From assembly GCA_027574665.1 (NCBI GenBank), contig CM050668.1, forward strand, positions 7,402,001 to 7,466,000: a stretch of 64,000 bases of DNA, given 5' to 3'. Origin of the DNA: Rhynochetos jubatus (taxonomy: Eukaryota > Chordata > Aves > Eurypygiformes > Rhynochetidae). The position numbers were made by a program, and so were the translations under genes. Each line of letters starts with the position of its first letter. Position 1 is the first letter of the stretch. The notes beneath the pieces are model-generated. The model worked only from the letters and a program-made list of their open reading frames with translations. It ran no database searches and had not been told where the DNA came from. Positions 1 through 11,100 of this stretch are shown in pieces.

Positions 1-620
1 CCACCAGGGCTGGCCGGGCCTCAGCGGCAGCGCGGAGCGGGGACTCCTTTGGGATGACTCCCCGCGTACCGAGGAAGGGAGGGCGGGAGGAGGCGGCCGC
101 GGGTGAGGCGCAGCAGGGCGCAGGGTGTCTGTGGGGGTGCGCGGCGGCGGGGGGGCGGGGAAGACGGGCGGCGGGGGGGACCGGGACGCGCTCCCGCTCC
201 GGGCACCGGCGGTGGCGGACCGGACCGTCCGTAAGTAAGTACTGCCGCGTGCTATCGGCCCACCCTGTCGGGTCTCGCACTGCCCGGGCGTGCCGCTGCG
301 CCCAAGGTCAGCGCCACCGCGCCCGGCCCCCGGCCCGGCTGTCAGGCCCGGCCCGCGCTGCCGGTGGGGAGCACGGTGGAGGGAGCGGGGCTGCCCGCGG
401 GCACGGCGGTGGCTCCGCCGACGTCGCCGCTGGGGCTCGATTGCAGCAGGCCGGGCTGTGCCGGTGCCCGCCGGGGAGCGGAGCTGCAGCGCCCGTGTGG
501 CCCCGGGGCTGGGGAGGCCCTACAGCGGGTACCGGGCGGGGTGTCTTAGGGGAGGCTGCAGGTAAAGGCTGCACGGGTCCCTCAGCCTGGCTGAGGGCTC
601 TGAAGGCTCTCTGAGGCCTC
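1..620 (+). promoter_or_regulatory. AKAP1: CpG-island promoter and non-coding exon 1, copy 1 (truncated)
   Basis: Very GC- and CpG-rich, TATA-less, with an Sp1-type GC box (GGGCGGGG near 153-160). Exon 1 is inferred to end at 230, before GTAAGTAAGTAC. That sequence holds two overlapping donors 4 nt apart (231 and 235). The transcription start cannot be placed. This is the short 5'-UTR form, without the 82-bp segment of copies 3 and 5. Confidence 0.8.
54..230 (+). other. Possible upstream ORF in exon 1, copy 1 (short 5'-UTR form)
   Basis: ATG at 54 opens an Arg/Gly-rich frame through exon 1. If exon 1 splices at 230 to exon 2 at 3520, it continues ATA ATA ACT TAG and stops at 3531, 15 nt before the AKAP1 ATG (62 codons). 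Copies 2 and 4 share this layout (ATG at 16079 and 47179). In copies 3 and 5 the 82-bp segment shifts the frame and the ORF stops inside exon 1 (31070-31204 in copy 3). Whether the ATG is transcribed depends on the unknown start site. Confidence 0.4.
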
Positions 621-3519
621 AGCTAAAGATGGGGCTTTTGTGTGTCCATGTGCACGTTACTGCTTGTTTCCCAGCCAGGCGGGGGCAAAGTCAATTAGCA
701 CAGTCAGGAGAGAAGCAGCTGTGCTGACCAGAGGAATGCTGGGAGCTGGAATCAAACGTGATTCATTCCCGCTGCCAACCGTGCTGCAGCTACTTAGCAA
801 TGAAAGCGAGAGGTGACCCAGGTGTTGCAGGCTGGGCAGTAACGAGGAAGGTGCCTGGTGTTGTCCCTTGTGCTCTGGTATGGCAAGGCTTGCTGTGTTA
901 CGGAAACAGCCGCTCAAAACTGTGCTTAGCAAACTCTGTACGTCGCGGTGACTGCTGTTTGCTTGTAAGCCAGCAGGGAATATCGTCAGGAGCCAGGGAA
1001 TTGAATTCTCTTGCTACTGAGGAAGTAATGCAGCCTTGCTTTCCTGGAAGAACCCGTGTTGTTTGACTTTCTTAGTTTTGTTTCTTTCTTTGCCCCTTCC
1101 TCCCCCTCCTTGAAGCAAGGCAGACCCAAGGTCCTCGCGCTGCAGGACTGGGCAACTTGATCTGTGTCTGGCCACGTTCTTTGTCACAGTCCAGGAAGTT
1201 ACAGCGTGAAGCAAGGAGACAGGACGGACAGGCCTCTGGGTAGGGGCATCTTTGTCCCGAGTTAACTGCAGTAGTAGGAAACGACAAGAGCAGCTGCCCT
1301 TGAGCACAGTCCATCTGCTGTGGCTGGGTAAGGGGCTGCAGCATGGCAGTAGTTCTGGCTGTCTGTGTTTCCAGGCTGAGGTGGTGCCTTGGTCAGGCTG
1401 GCAGTTGTGCTGGTCCCTGCTGAGTGTTACCAGGGCCTCTGTGGACTTTGTGTCAGGTGAAAGGAAAGGGCTCGTTGCTGGGGAAAGTAGTAGCAGGAGA
1501 CAGTAACTGTACTTTTCTGCTGTTTGCTGGAGACGGTAACTGTACGTTTCTGCTGTTTGCTTTGTGCCTGCGAATGATCTACTGAGTTCCAGCCCCGCAC
1601 ATGTGTGCAGAATAGCCGAGGAAGAGCACGGGGCGTGCTGGAGTGCCGCACAACTGCTCGTGAGGGAAGCATGGCCTTTTCTTGGTAGCATGGACCAGGG
1701 CTGTTGAGCCTGAGCTGAGCTTTCTCCTCTTATGGGGAGGGTCACACTGCCACGCAACCTCCTCGGTCCTTAACGAGCTTCTTGTGCAAAAGGCGAACAC
1801 TCTGCAGGCAGCCACTGAGCTACTGCACCCGTCACCTGGTAATGTGAATGTACCTGTGGTTCTGGGAAAGGGTGGTACAGCTTTACTACATGTATTGTGA
1901 TGTCACAGTTTAGTTCGTGATGAGGTCGTTCCCTTGCATGTACTACCCAGTGCACTGGAGGAAACATCCCATTTGAGGTACTAGTACTGAACATCATCAG
2001 CTGCCTAGAAAGCCTTGGCTTTAACATAGGCATTCCACAAGGGCTGAAATGGGACAACAGGAATTCCCCTTGCCATGCAGGGTGTGAGATGCAGGTACTC
2101 ACAGTTCAGATCCACCCCGGTAAGTTCCTGCAGATTCTCTTGGGAGTTAACTGTGACAGGAGTTGGGGGGCTGCAGCCAAGGCTGTTCAGAGCCAGCAGC
2201 AGTTGGTTGCTGCACTGAGACTCTTGTGTTCATTTTGAAAACATTGCAGCTGGACTGCAGGGGTATTTGAGAGCAAGTACGCTTTTGCAGTAGTAGAGTT
2301 ATCTGAAGAGCACAGTGCTTTAAAAGCAACACACCCCACTTATGTACGGCTCTCACCTTCCGTGTGCACTTAACCAATGTGGAAAAGTTATTTAAGGCGT
2401 TTTGCTTTAATTTCTGCTCAGTGAAAATGTAAACAGTAAGAGCTTTGCAGGAAGGCTGTTTTGGGGATATGGGTAACTGTTTAGCTTTGTGTCCCGGCTG
2501 TAGGCTTTTCGTAAGGAGGGGGAAAAGCACGTCAGCCCTGCCTCGTACAACTCAGGGGAAGCTTGTAAATGGGATGAGTCTTGGTGTCCAGTCAGGGAAG
2601 GGTTCGCACACTTCCCAGAGCAAAAAAAGACAGCTTTCAACTCCTGAAAGTCAGAGGAGTAGTAGCCATCAACATTGTAAATCCAGATGTAGAACAAACT
2701 TTGGAGTCTAAGTTCCTAAGTAGCAGTGTCTCTCTCCAGGCTGCTTTTGTTAGATACTGCTATTCTAAGGGTGTTACAGCATATTTGCTCCCTTCACTAC
2801 TGTGAAATCTTGGAGAGGATCTTCTGGTTACTGGGGGACACTTGCTTCATCCATCAGGCTATAGGTACTCTTTGTTTAGGAGTTCCTAGGCTGTGGGTGT
2901 GAAAGTAAATGGAGAAGCTGCGTGTTGCTGGGTATCTCCTACCTCACCGCAGACCTCAGTCGTGTGCCTGCACGCCAGCCTCTTGCAGTGCTGTGAGGAC
3001 TTTGCAAAGCACTTTTACCTTCAGCGGGCTGTTTGTGGTTTAGGGGAGTGTGTGTTGTCAACCTGTGAAACGCTGGGGGCTGTGATGCTGTGTTTCACGC
3101 AGAGAGCTGGGGAGACCTGCAGCGTATCAAGCCCCTGTCTCCACACGCTTGTGGTAGAGGTGTGTTGTGAACCCAGCCTGGTGCTGGAGAACCACGCGGT
3201 GCTGGATGCCGTCCTTGTGGGTAGTACTGAGCTGCAAAGGCGAGACAGGAGGGAGAAGGTGAAACTGTTTTAAGTGTGAAAGTGAGGTGAAGTTGAGGAG
3301 TAGCATGGTGGGAAATGTCCAGATATCCCTAGTCAGAGGTCAGGCTAAGTCACAGGTAAGGTTCTGTGCTCTGCTGGTAGAGCAGACACGTGAATTTAGA
3401 GAGTCTGGAAAACAAGCCTGTTCATGCTAATAGAAATAACTTGAGGCATTTATGAAACTTTAGCCTTCCTGTTACCTTCCCTGTGACTATTTTAATGTTG
3501 TTTCTGTTTCTCCTTCTAG
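231..3519 (+). other. AKAP1: Intron 1, copy 1
   Basis: Runs from GTAAGT to CTTCTAG. Apart from the island tail and a 33-bp tandem duplication at 1496-1561, I see no gene, tRNA or recognisable transposon. The open frames on both strands lack recognisable features, and copy-to-copy changes in them are not constrained. The same holds in copies 2-4. Confidence 0.8.
1496..1561 (+). repeat. 33-bp tandem duplication in intron 1, copy 1
   Basis: Two 33-bp units beginning GGAGACAGTAACTGTAC and GGAGACGGTAACTGTAC, each ending CTGCTGTTTGCT. Counterparts lie at 17534-17599, 32594-32659, 48634-48699 and 63694-63759, so the duplication predates the amplification. In the B copies both units read GACAGTAAC. 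Confidence 0.85.
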
Positions 3520-5179
3520 ATAATAACTTAGCTGAGGCTCTGTAAAATGGCGTTACACTTGCCCAGAGTCATCCGTTATGCCATACCTGGAGTGCTGGCA
3601 TTACTTGGCTGGTGGGTCTATTGCCATAGAAAAAAGCGTGCAAGCTGTCACGACGAACAAGAAACAGCCATTGAAGAAGTGCCAGAGGATGGTGCATCAC
3701 CCGAACCGGAAGCATGCGTTTCTCGAAGACAGCTTTTCTCATCGGGAGAGGAATGCTCAGAGAACGAAACCTCGACCCCCCTGCTGTCAGCAGGGTTGCT
3801 GCCGCCCCATCTTTGTCAAGCTCAGGAGAGGCTAGATCTCTCGGAGGACCTTGCAGACCTATCAGTGATGACAGTTCCATACAGCGCCCTTGAGGACGAC
3901 AGTGGAAAACTAGACTCAATAGGATCTGCAGAGGAAAGCAGTGTCCCTGCTAGTGTCTCTCTCCCTCTGATCTCAAAGACCGCAGAGTGTCACAGCAGCA
4001 CTGCCGTGAGCCTTAGGCAGGGTTCAAGCTGTGCTGCAAAGCAAGAGCAGTGGCCGTCAGCGACACTGCCGCACGAGTCTTTGGGAATCACGGAGATCAG
4101 CAGTGCAGAGCAGTCAGACGGTTCTTCATTTAAGCTCCCCAAAGAAAGCCAGATGGCAGAAGTTGTGCTGCCGAATACCGGCTCTGTGACAGCTCTTTGC
4201 TTGGGATTGGAGAAGGAAGCCGATGCCCCACAAGCCTTTCTCAGTAATGAAGCAGAAGTTGTATCAAGTCACAAGGATTCTGCAGTGAACGCGCTACCGG
4301 ATAGTTTGGAGCCTGGCTGCTTGGAGCAGTCCAGGGAAGAAGTGACGTTTGACTCAACTGCCAGTACTGTACCTGTGTGTCAGGAGGACTCACAGCCAAA
4401 AGGAGATGAATCGGAAGGAGAGCAGATTGCAGGAGTGAGTTTGGACAAGGAAGAAATTGAGAAAATCGAGCAGGTGGCAAAGCAGGCAGTTTCCGAGGTC
4501 ATTTTGGCAGCAACTGAGGAAGTGCTGTCTGGTCCTGCGAGTGATGTTTCCACTCAGAGCTGCCAGGCCGCTGCCAGCCGAGCTGAGAGACCTCGGGAGG
4601 TGGCAGGTGTTGTTTCCTCTGGTCAGATGCTTGCGGAGAAAGCTACGGCAGCCGATGAGAACACTTCTGTGAGGAGTGGGGCTGTGGTACTGGCATCCCC
4701 ACGGACAGAGGAACGGGATCAGAGTGTGACAGATCCCAGCCGTTTAATACATGACCGTTTATCCAGCCCTGTTCAGGGAAATCCGAAAGACTGTCAGAAA
4801 AGGAAGAGTGTGTGCAGCAAGTCCCAAGGAGTTGATCGTACCCCCGTGGAAAACCATGGAGGGTCACTGGAAAAGTTGCCTTGGGTTATGGAGGACTCTG
4901 GGTGCAGCACATCCGCATCGGAAGGTGGAGCGAGTGTGGAGGACCCATTGCAGAACACGATGCTGTCTGACGCATCGGGCCAGCATTCGGACTCACTGAG
5001 CCTGTCTACAAGCCGAGACACGTCTGCTGAAGATTGCTCAGTACCAAGTGGAAAACCTACCCTAAAGCTGCCGGACAACAGCCAAGAGCCGTACAGTAAT
5101 GGGATACTGAGAGAGGATGGTCCGCACTTGCCTCATGAGTGTAGCAGGGCAGAAGGGGTGGATGGAGATAACTTAAAAG
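3520..5179 (+). CDS. AKAP1: AKAP1 copy 1, exon 2 (coding from 3547, residues 1-545)
   Basis: Large first coding exon, as in vertebrate AKAP1. The acceptor is a pyrimidine-rich tract ending in CTTCTAG at 3519. The first 27 bases are 5' UTR and contain the in-frame stop TAG (3529-3531) of an upstream ORF. The donor after AAAAG is GTAAGG at 5180. It encodes the anchor (residues 1-31), about 270 Ser/Glu-rich and probably disordered residues, the PKA-binding helix (304-327) and further disordered sequence. It ends in phase 1. Equivalent exons lie at 19560-21219, 34620-36279 and 50660-52319. Confidence 0.95.
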
Positions 5180-8100
5180 GTAAGGGATTTGAAAATCTTC
5201 CTGTAAAAATGTGGGGAACAAGCTTTTTATGTGCTGTAACCCTCCTGCTTCAGAACATGTTCAGATGAATCCTCTTTGTGTTTCACTTCCCCAGCGGGTG
5301 AGTATTTAGCCTGCATGCGCAGGTGGGCATGGATTTTCTCTTAGAATTCCCATCCCTGTAGGGTCCAGGGTTAGCCGGGTGATCTTCAGAGTATACTGCA
5401 AAGGCGTGAGCAGGCTGGTCCCCTTTCAACACAAAGCTTGTTGTCCAAAGCCAAGCATCTGCTTGAGTAGCCCAGTGAAACGGATGTAGGCCAGACCTTG
5501 CTGGTTTGAGACCTGCTAATACGAAGGGCTGCTGCTTTGGCCCAGGCAGCCTCTGGGAAGCACTGGGTTCTTACCTGTGTTTATGGGCCGCTGCTGAACG
5601 GAAGCGGTAAGGCAGGTTTCTGAGGTGCTGCTGGATGAAGCAGGGAAGTGCTCTGATGAATTGTGATAAAATCAGTTGGTTGCAGACAAATTACCCTGAA
5701 GCCTTTTTGCTTGGATGGGTAGGTGCGTGCCGAGAAATCCCAGCAGGGAGCAATATTCGTGGAGCTCCCGCATCTGCCTGTGTTGCTTTTGCATTCTGGC
5801 TGCTGTGTGCCTGGTAGAATGCAAAGCTGTCTGAGCAATGTTAACCTGTGTGACCTTGGGGATGGATGTTAAAATCCCTTTCTAGGACCCCACGGTGTCA
5901 ACAGCCCTTAATGACAAAATGTCTTTTGTAATTGCTGCGGGGTAGTTGGAACGCTGCTTGTTGCAAGACCTGGGGATTGAGTTTGCCACAGAACGTTTTT
6001 CACTAGTGAGAGTAACCATAGGAAGAAAGTGATTTTGCCTTGTGAGTGCTGGTGTGACGAGGAGGTACAGGAGTGTTGTGGAGCCTGGTGATGGCAAGGG
6101 CTGAAAGCTCTGCACTGAGGAGAGGGGATGCTATAGCAGGTAAAGGTGAGAATCTCGGATAAGAGGTCCTACAGCTGACCTTCACACCCAGGCTGTGAGA
6201 CTGAAATCCTTCTTGCCCAGGAAGTCCCTGGCAAATGCCTGCACCATTTGCCTTTGAGTGTGTGAGCATCTGTGCTGTGTCACAAGTTAAGATGTGGCAA
6301 GTGTGAAGCTGTTGGGTTCGTTTTTCTCTTTGTTTCGGCACTGGGGGGTCTGAATAGTTGCAAGCAAGGATCTTCATAATCTGCTTGTTAATCTGGAGGA
6401 AGGATCAACCTTGTGTTACACCGACTGTACCTGGGATGTGACCAGGAGGTAGCCGTTTGAGTTTGTCTCCTTCCCAGCCAGAAATGTTCCTGGTATCCCC
6501 TGATGGTTTGGGAACAAAACATAGCTGAGCTCTGGCACCTTGTTTCTTCAAGCGTATGACAAATTTGGGCAAGAGGCAATCCCCCAGGACAGCTAGTAGT
6601 GCCCTTGGGTCAGTGTGCAAGACGTGTTGGGGCAGGAATGTGCAAAGAGCGGATGAATAGGTGGCATGTCCCTCCACGCTGAACTCCCCCTGAAGAGCGC
6701 TGTGTGAGCCATGAGGAAAACACAAAATACCTTGCTGCAGCAGAGGCTCGGTGTTGGTGTTAGCACAGTTCTCATGCAGCTGGTAGCTGTGACTTGGTGT
6801 CTTGTCTCTGCTGCTGTGTAAGGTGTCACCGTGTGTGAAGGACTCCTGCTGGACTCAGGCCTCCTTCTGTTGCATGCCCAGCGGTGGGCAGGTTTTTCTG
6901 CAGGAATAAAAGGAGCCTTTCAGTAGGCTGTGTGTGATGGGACTCTACCCTTTCTGAAATACTGGAGAAACTGATACAGGGACATCCCAACTGAATGCGT
7001 AGGAAGAGCTGCATGTTTCTCTAGGAAGCGATGTATTTTCGTGGTCTTGTGACTGGCAGCTGGCCTGGGTGAGTTGTGAGTTGTCTGAATGCTGACACAT
7101 GGACATGTCTTGTAGGTTTGGATGTAACTCGCATGGATTTCACGGACAGTGGCTGTGCCATGAGGAAGACAGTGGCTCGCCGGAGCTCTAAGCTAGAAGA
7201 CAAATCCGGCAAGTTCGACCTCGTTATCTGGGAAATAGAGGTCCCAAAGGTAAGCTGTCTCTGTCTTTATAGCGAGCTTTCTTTTGAGCTGAGAGGTTGT
7301 GTTTTTTAGGACTGCGCTCATACCTTCTTCCCCCCTTTGAAGATGCAAAATCACCTGTGGCTGTCCTGCACGACTTTGCTCTTGCAGTTCTGCTTCTGAG
7401 CAGACCCGAATACTGACGGCCAGAAACGTGAGACAGCAGCTCCCAGCAGGATGAGCGTGCTGCCTTGAGTGCTTGGGGGCTGTGATCCCAGTGAAGAAAT
7501 GTAACGTGTGTTTTCATGGATCAGTAAAACACAGGCTAAGAGAAGTTCTACAGCAAAAAAAAACCCCTTTCAGTGGTTAGCGAAGACAGGCTGTCAGTTC
7601 TCTTAAAGTAGCTAACTTGGCATTGTCTAGGATTATCCGTACTGACTTGGGCCCAACACTTCTGCTCCGGTCTCTGGTCTCTGACAGCAAGTGGTGGCAG
7701 GTGCCTATGGAAGAGTGGAAGCGAGAGGGCTTGCACAGACATCGCAGCTTCATCGCCCTGCGCAGGACATCCCAGCTGTCCAGGGACTCTAGTCGAATGG
7801 GCATGATAGCCTGGCTTACTCTCCAATGAATTTGTCTACTCCCTTTCTAATTAGCTTATTTTAAAATTGCTGGGACTTAGTATTTCAAATCGGAATGAAA
7901 ATTGCATGTAGCCTGCTGGGGAAAACAAAACAGGTGGAAGACTGGGAGAGGACTCGACCCGACTGTAGGAAGACAGCAGCGTTTATCAGGCCTGTTTTTG
8001 TCCCATCGTGCCTTTGTGTCATTTGACAAGGGATGAAGATGGATCTGTCAAAATGAGCTCTACTTTCTGATCTGTATCTCCCGTGACTTAGCGCAGACCA

Positions 8101-11100
8101 GCTGAACGCTGCACTAGTTCATCATTGCCTTGTATTTATCCTGCCTGGCCCTACGCTACAGGAAATGGGAACGTAGGTGAAATAAGCCACAGAGAACACG
8201 TTTGATCTACATTTCTCTTCCTGACTGTTGCTTTCTTATCCCTTTCCTAAAGGACTTAGTTGGCCAATTGATTGGCAAACAAGGAAGATTCATGAACTTC
8301 TTGAGGCAATCCTCTGGTGCCAAGATTTATGTCTCGACACTACCTTATTTCCATGACTCCCAAGTCTGTCACATCGAAGGTAAGTGACAATGTCTCTTTA
8401 TTCGTGGTCTAATATGTAGCCTGGGGACCTCAGTTAGGTAGGCAAGGAATTCTGACAGATTTAGTGGCGTCATGAGTCCAGTGCTTTACAAAACGTTTCC
8501 ACTCAGTGCTGTTACAGTAGAGGTATATGCCAAGTTGCCTGTGCCTTGGCATGTGCGCCTTCTATTCTAGAGGTAGGGATGCATTTTAACGTCTTCAAGC
8601 TGCTGTAGTTTAACAAGCACCTCTTGCAGGATCGCTGCAGGCTTGAAGGAGGAGCTATGGGATGTGTATTAGCAAATATGGTTTTGAGTGTGAAGAATAC
8701 GAGATTAATTGTGGCTGGAAAATACCTGCCAGTGACTTGGGTTCATACTGGAGGCTGAAGCTGTTGAAACTGGGGCCTGGCGGTCAGAGTTGCTCACGTT
8801 GGCCTGATATGGCCAATCTATTAATACTTCAGTTATTGGCGTAGCACAGAAGGCTTCTGGTAGCTATGTTGCTTCACATGGTGGGGCTGTCCTCAGCATA
8901 CCTATGCTACAGACTTTCTGTGGGATTTTTGTCTTCCAGGCTCTGCGCATCAAGTAGAAACAGTACTGAGCCTGATTGGGAAGAAATTTAAGGAGCTGTG
9001 TCTCACCAACATCTACGGCCTACCTCCACCAACACTACTGACGCTCCATTCCATCCTTATGACCGCCTGGGTAAGTCCCAGCTTGCCGGCTGTGCTGATG
9101 TCAGGGCGGAAGGCCACGGTTGGTCACTGCCATCGTAGTATGCTGTGTCCACGTGGCTGGTTCACCGATGCCCTCAGAAAGAGTTTGGTTTTGTGTGGCT
9201 ATCTGTTGTCCAGCTTGTGTAATTCTTACAGATGAGATTTATCTGGTGGTTTCTGACACCTCGATAACCCTTGTCCCTTTGCTGCCACATGGGTGTCTAT
9301 CCCCTACCTCCACTGAGACGGTAGACCGACGGACCTTGCCAGCACGCTGACCCTCAAACATTGAGGTGCTGCCCCCAGGCTTCTCTCTAGCAAGCCTGGT
9401 TTTACCCCTTTCTCCCTTCAAATCTAGTTTAAAACCATTTCAGTGAGCCCTGCTCACTCCTGCACAAAGATCCTTTTCTCCCTTTGAGACAGGGGACACC
9501 AGGCTTGGAGGCAGGTGTTGATCCGCTGTCTGCTCTTGTTCCTTTCCTCGTCCTTCCCTGCCAGTGGAAGGATAGAGGAGAACACTGCCCGTGCTCCTGA
9601 TCCTTTAGCAGTCATCCCAAAGCCCTGAAGTCTCTCGATTGCCCTTGGACTGTGGCAGAATGTTGCACCAAACTGGGCACGCATCTGGCCCGGTAGGCTT
9701 TAACCTACAGGCTCAATGTTTGCCTAAGGAAGTAACACTTCAGTCTCCAGCCGAGTTGGTTGTCTGCTCCCTCCGCTTAAAGGCGTGTTGTGGTTTAATC
9801 TCGGCTAGCAACAGGCCGTGAAGCCACCCTCACCCCCCTCTCCACTCCAACGGAGGGACAGAATTGGAGGAAAAAGGCAAAGAGGCTCATAAAATTGAGA
9901 TAAGAACGATTTGCTAATTGAATATAAGTGAATTACATATATATGAGAATATATAAAAATACTACTACTAATAAGTAATTAAAATAATAGAAAATAAACG
10001 TGTGATGCAATTGCTCACCACCCGCCGGGTAGTGACATAGCTCACACACAGCCAGGTCCTGGTAAGTGAAGAGTCAGAGCCAGCGAGCCCGAGAGCCAGA
10101 GCCTGAGAGCAATCACAGCAGAGTCCAAGCGAGCCCCACGAGCGACAGCAGGATGAGAAAGAGCTGGCTGACCCACCAGCTCATGAACATGCAAGCAAAG
10201 GAATTAGCAAAGCAGCTAACGAAGGAGTTCAGGAGCTGACAGAAGAGTTGGCAAAGGAGCAAAAAGAGTTCCCGAATGAGTTGCGGCCCCTGAGCCCACT
10301 CCCCGCTTCTGTACCGAGCCTGATGTGCTATGGAATGAAATCCTCCTCTGGTCAGTGTGGGTCAGCTGTCTGAACTGTGTGTGTCCCCACACTGCCTCTA
10401 GTGAGAAAGTTGGAAATGCAGCTGGGAAAGGCCTTGAATTTGGTGCAAGCACTCCCCAGCACCAGCTGAAAAGACACCTTATCAGTAGTTTTCTCAGGGT
10501 AAATCCAGAAACCCAGCTTCATAGCAGCCACTGTGAAGAGTTAACTCTTTGCTGACTAAAACCAGCACAGGGCTCTTTGCTGTGAGGTGGAAATGCCACT
10601 GATCCGTTGCCATTACTGGCATTGTCCCTAAATCCTGAAGCTGGTCTTCTCAAAATGTTTCAATTCCTTATGGTATTTAATTGCACTAAAAGGAGGTTTT
10701 CATGTCAGCGTTTCCCAGAAGAGTTTTCATGCTGCTTTTGCTATATGACACCTAGAAACACTGGACCTTTAGAATCTATAAAGTAACACTGCATGGAACT
10801 GTCTCCTTGGATGTGAAGACAGGCTTTGTTCTGGAGAACTGAATTTATGCTGGGAAATCCAAACCATGTTGGTTGTATTCCAAGCACAGTAGTGCTCGGA
10901 AGCTGCCCAACCCAATGGCTCCAGCAGCCAGGGTGCAAATGACTTGGAAAATGAGGCCTCTGTGACAAATCTTGGCCAATCCCTGCAAAGATTACCTTGA
11001 TGTTTAAAAACCCGTGGGCAGGGAATCCTTGCGAGGTGCGCTGTGTGGAGAGCGCAGCATGACTTGAGCTGCATCGTTTCTGACTCTGCTCGCTGATCTC

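Noticed and set aside
1014..1757. 247-codon minus-strand open frame, repeated in every unit
   Set aside because: It lies in intron 1, has no recognisable domain, includes the 33-bp repeat, and changes between copies do not look constrained. It is repeated only because the unit is repeated.
2893..3273. 126-codon plus-strand frame, Cys-rich, in intron 1
   Set aside because: No signal peptide or known cysteine pattern, no splice or promoter context; a chance frame in GC-rich intron.
3358..3420. tRNA-like A box (GCTCTGCTGGTAGAGCAGAC)
   Set aside because: The D-arm-like stretch is striking, but no B box (GGTTCGANTCC) or acceptor stem follows, so neither a tRNA gene nor a tRNA-derived SINE is supported.
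5673..6708. Transposon insertion in type A units
   Set aside because: No terminal repeats, poly-A tail or target-site duplication; the palindromic filler at the B junction favours a deletion in B.
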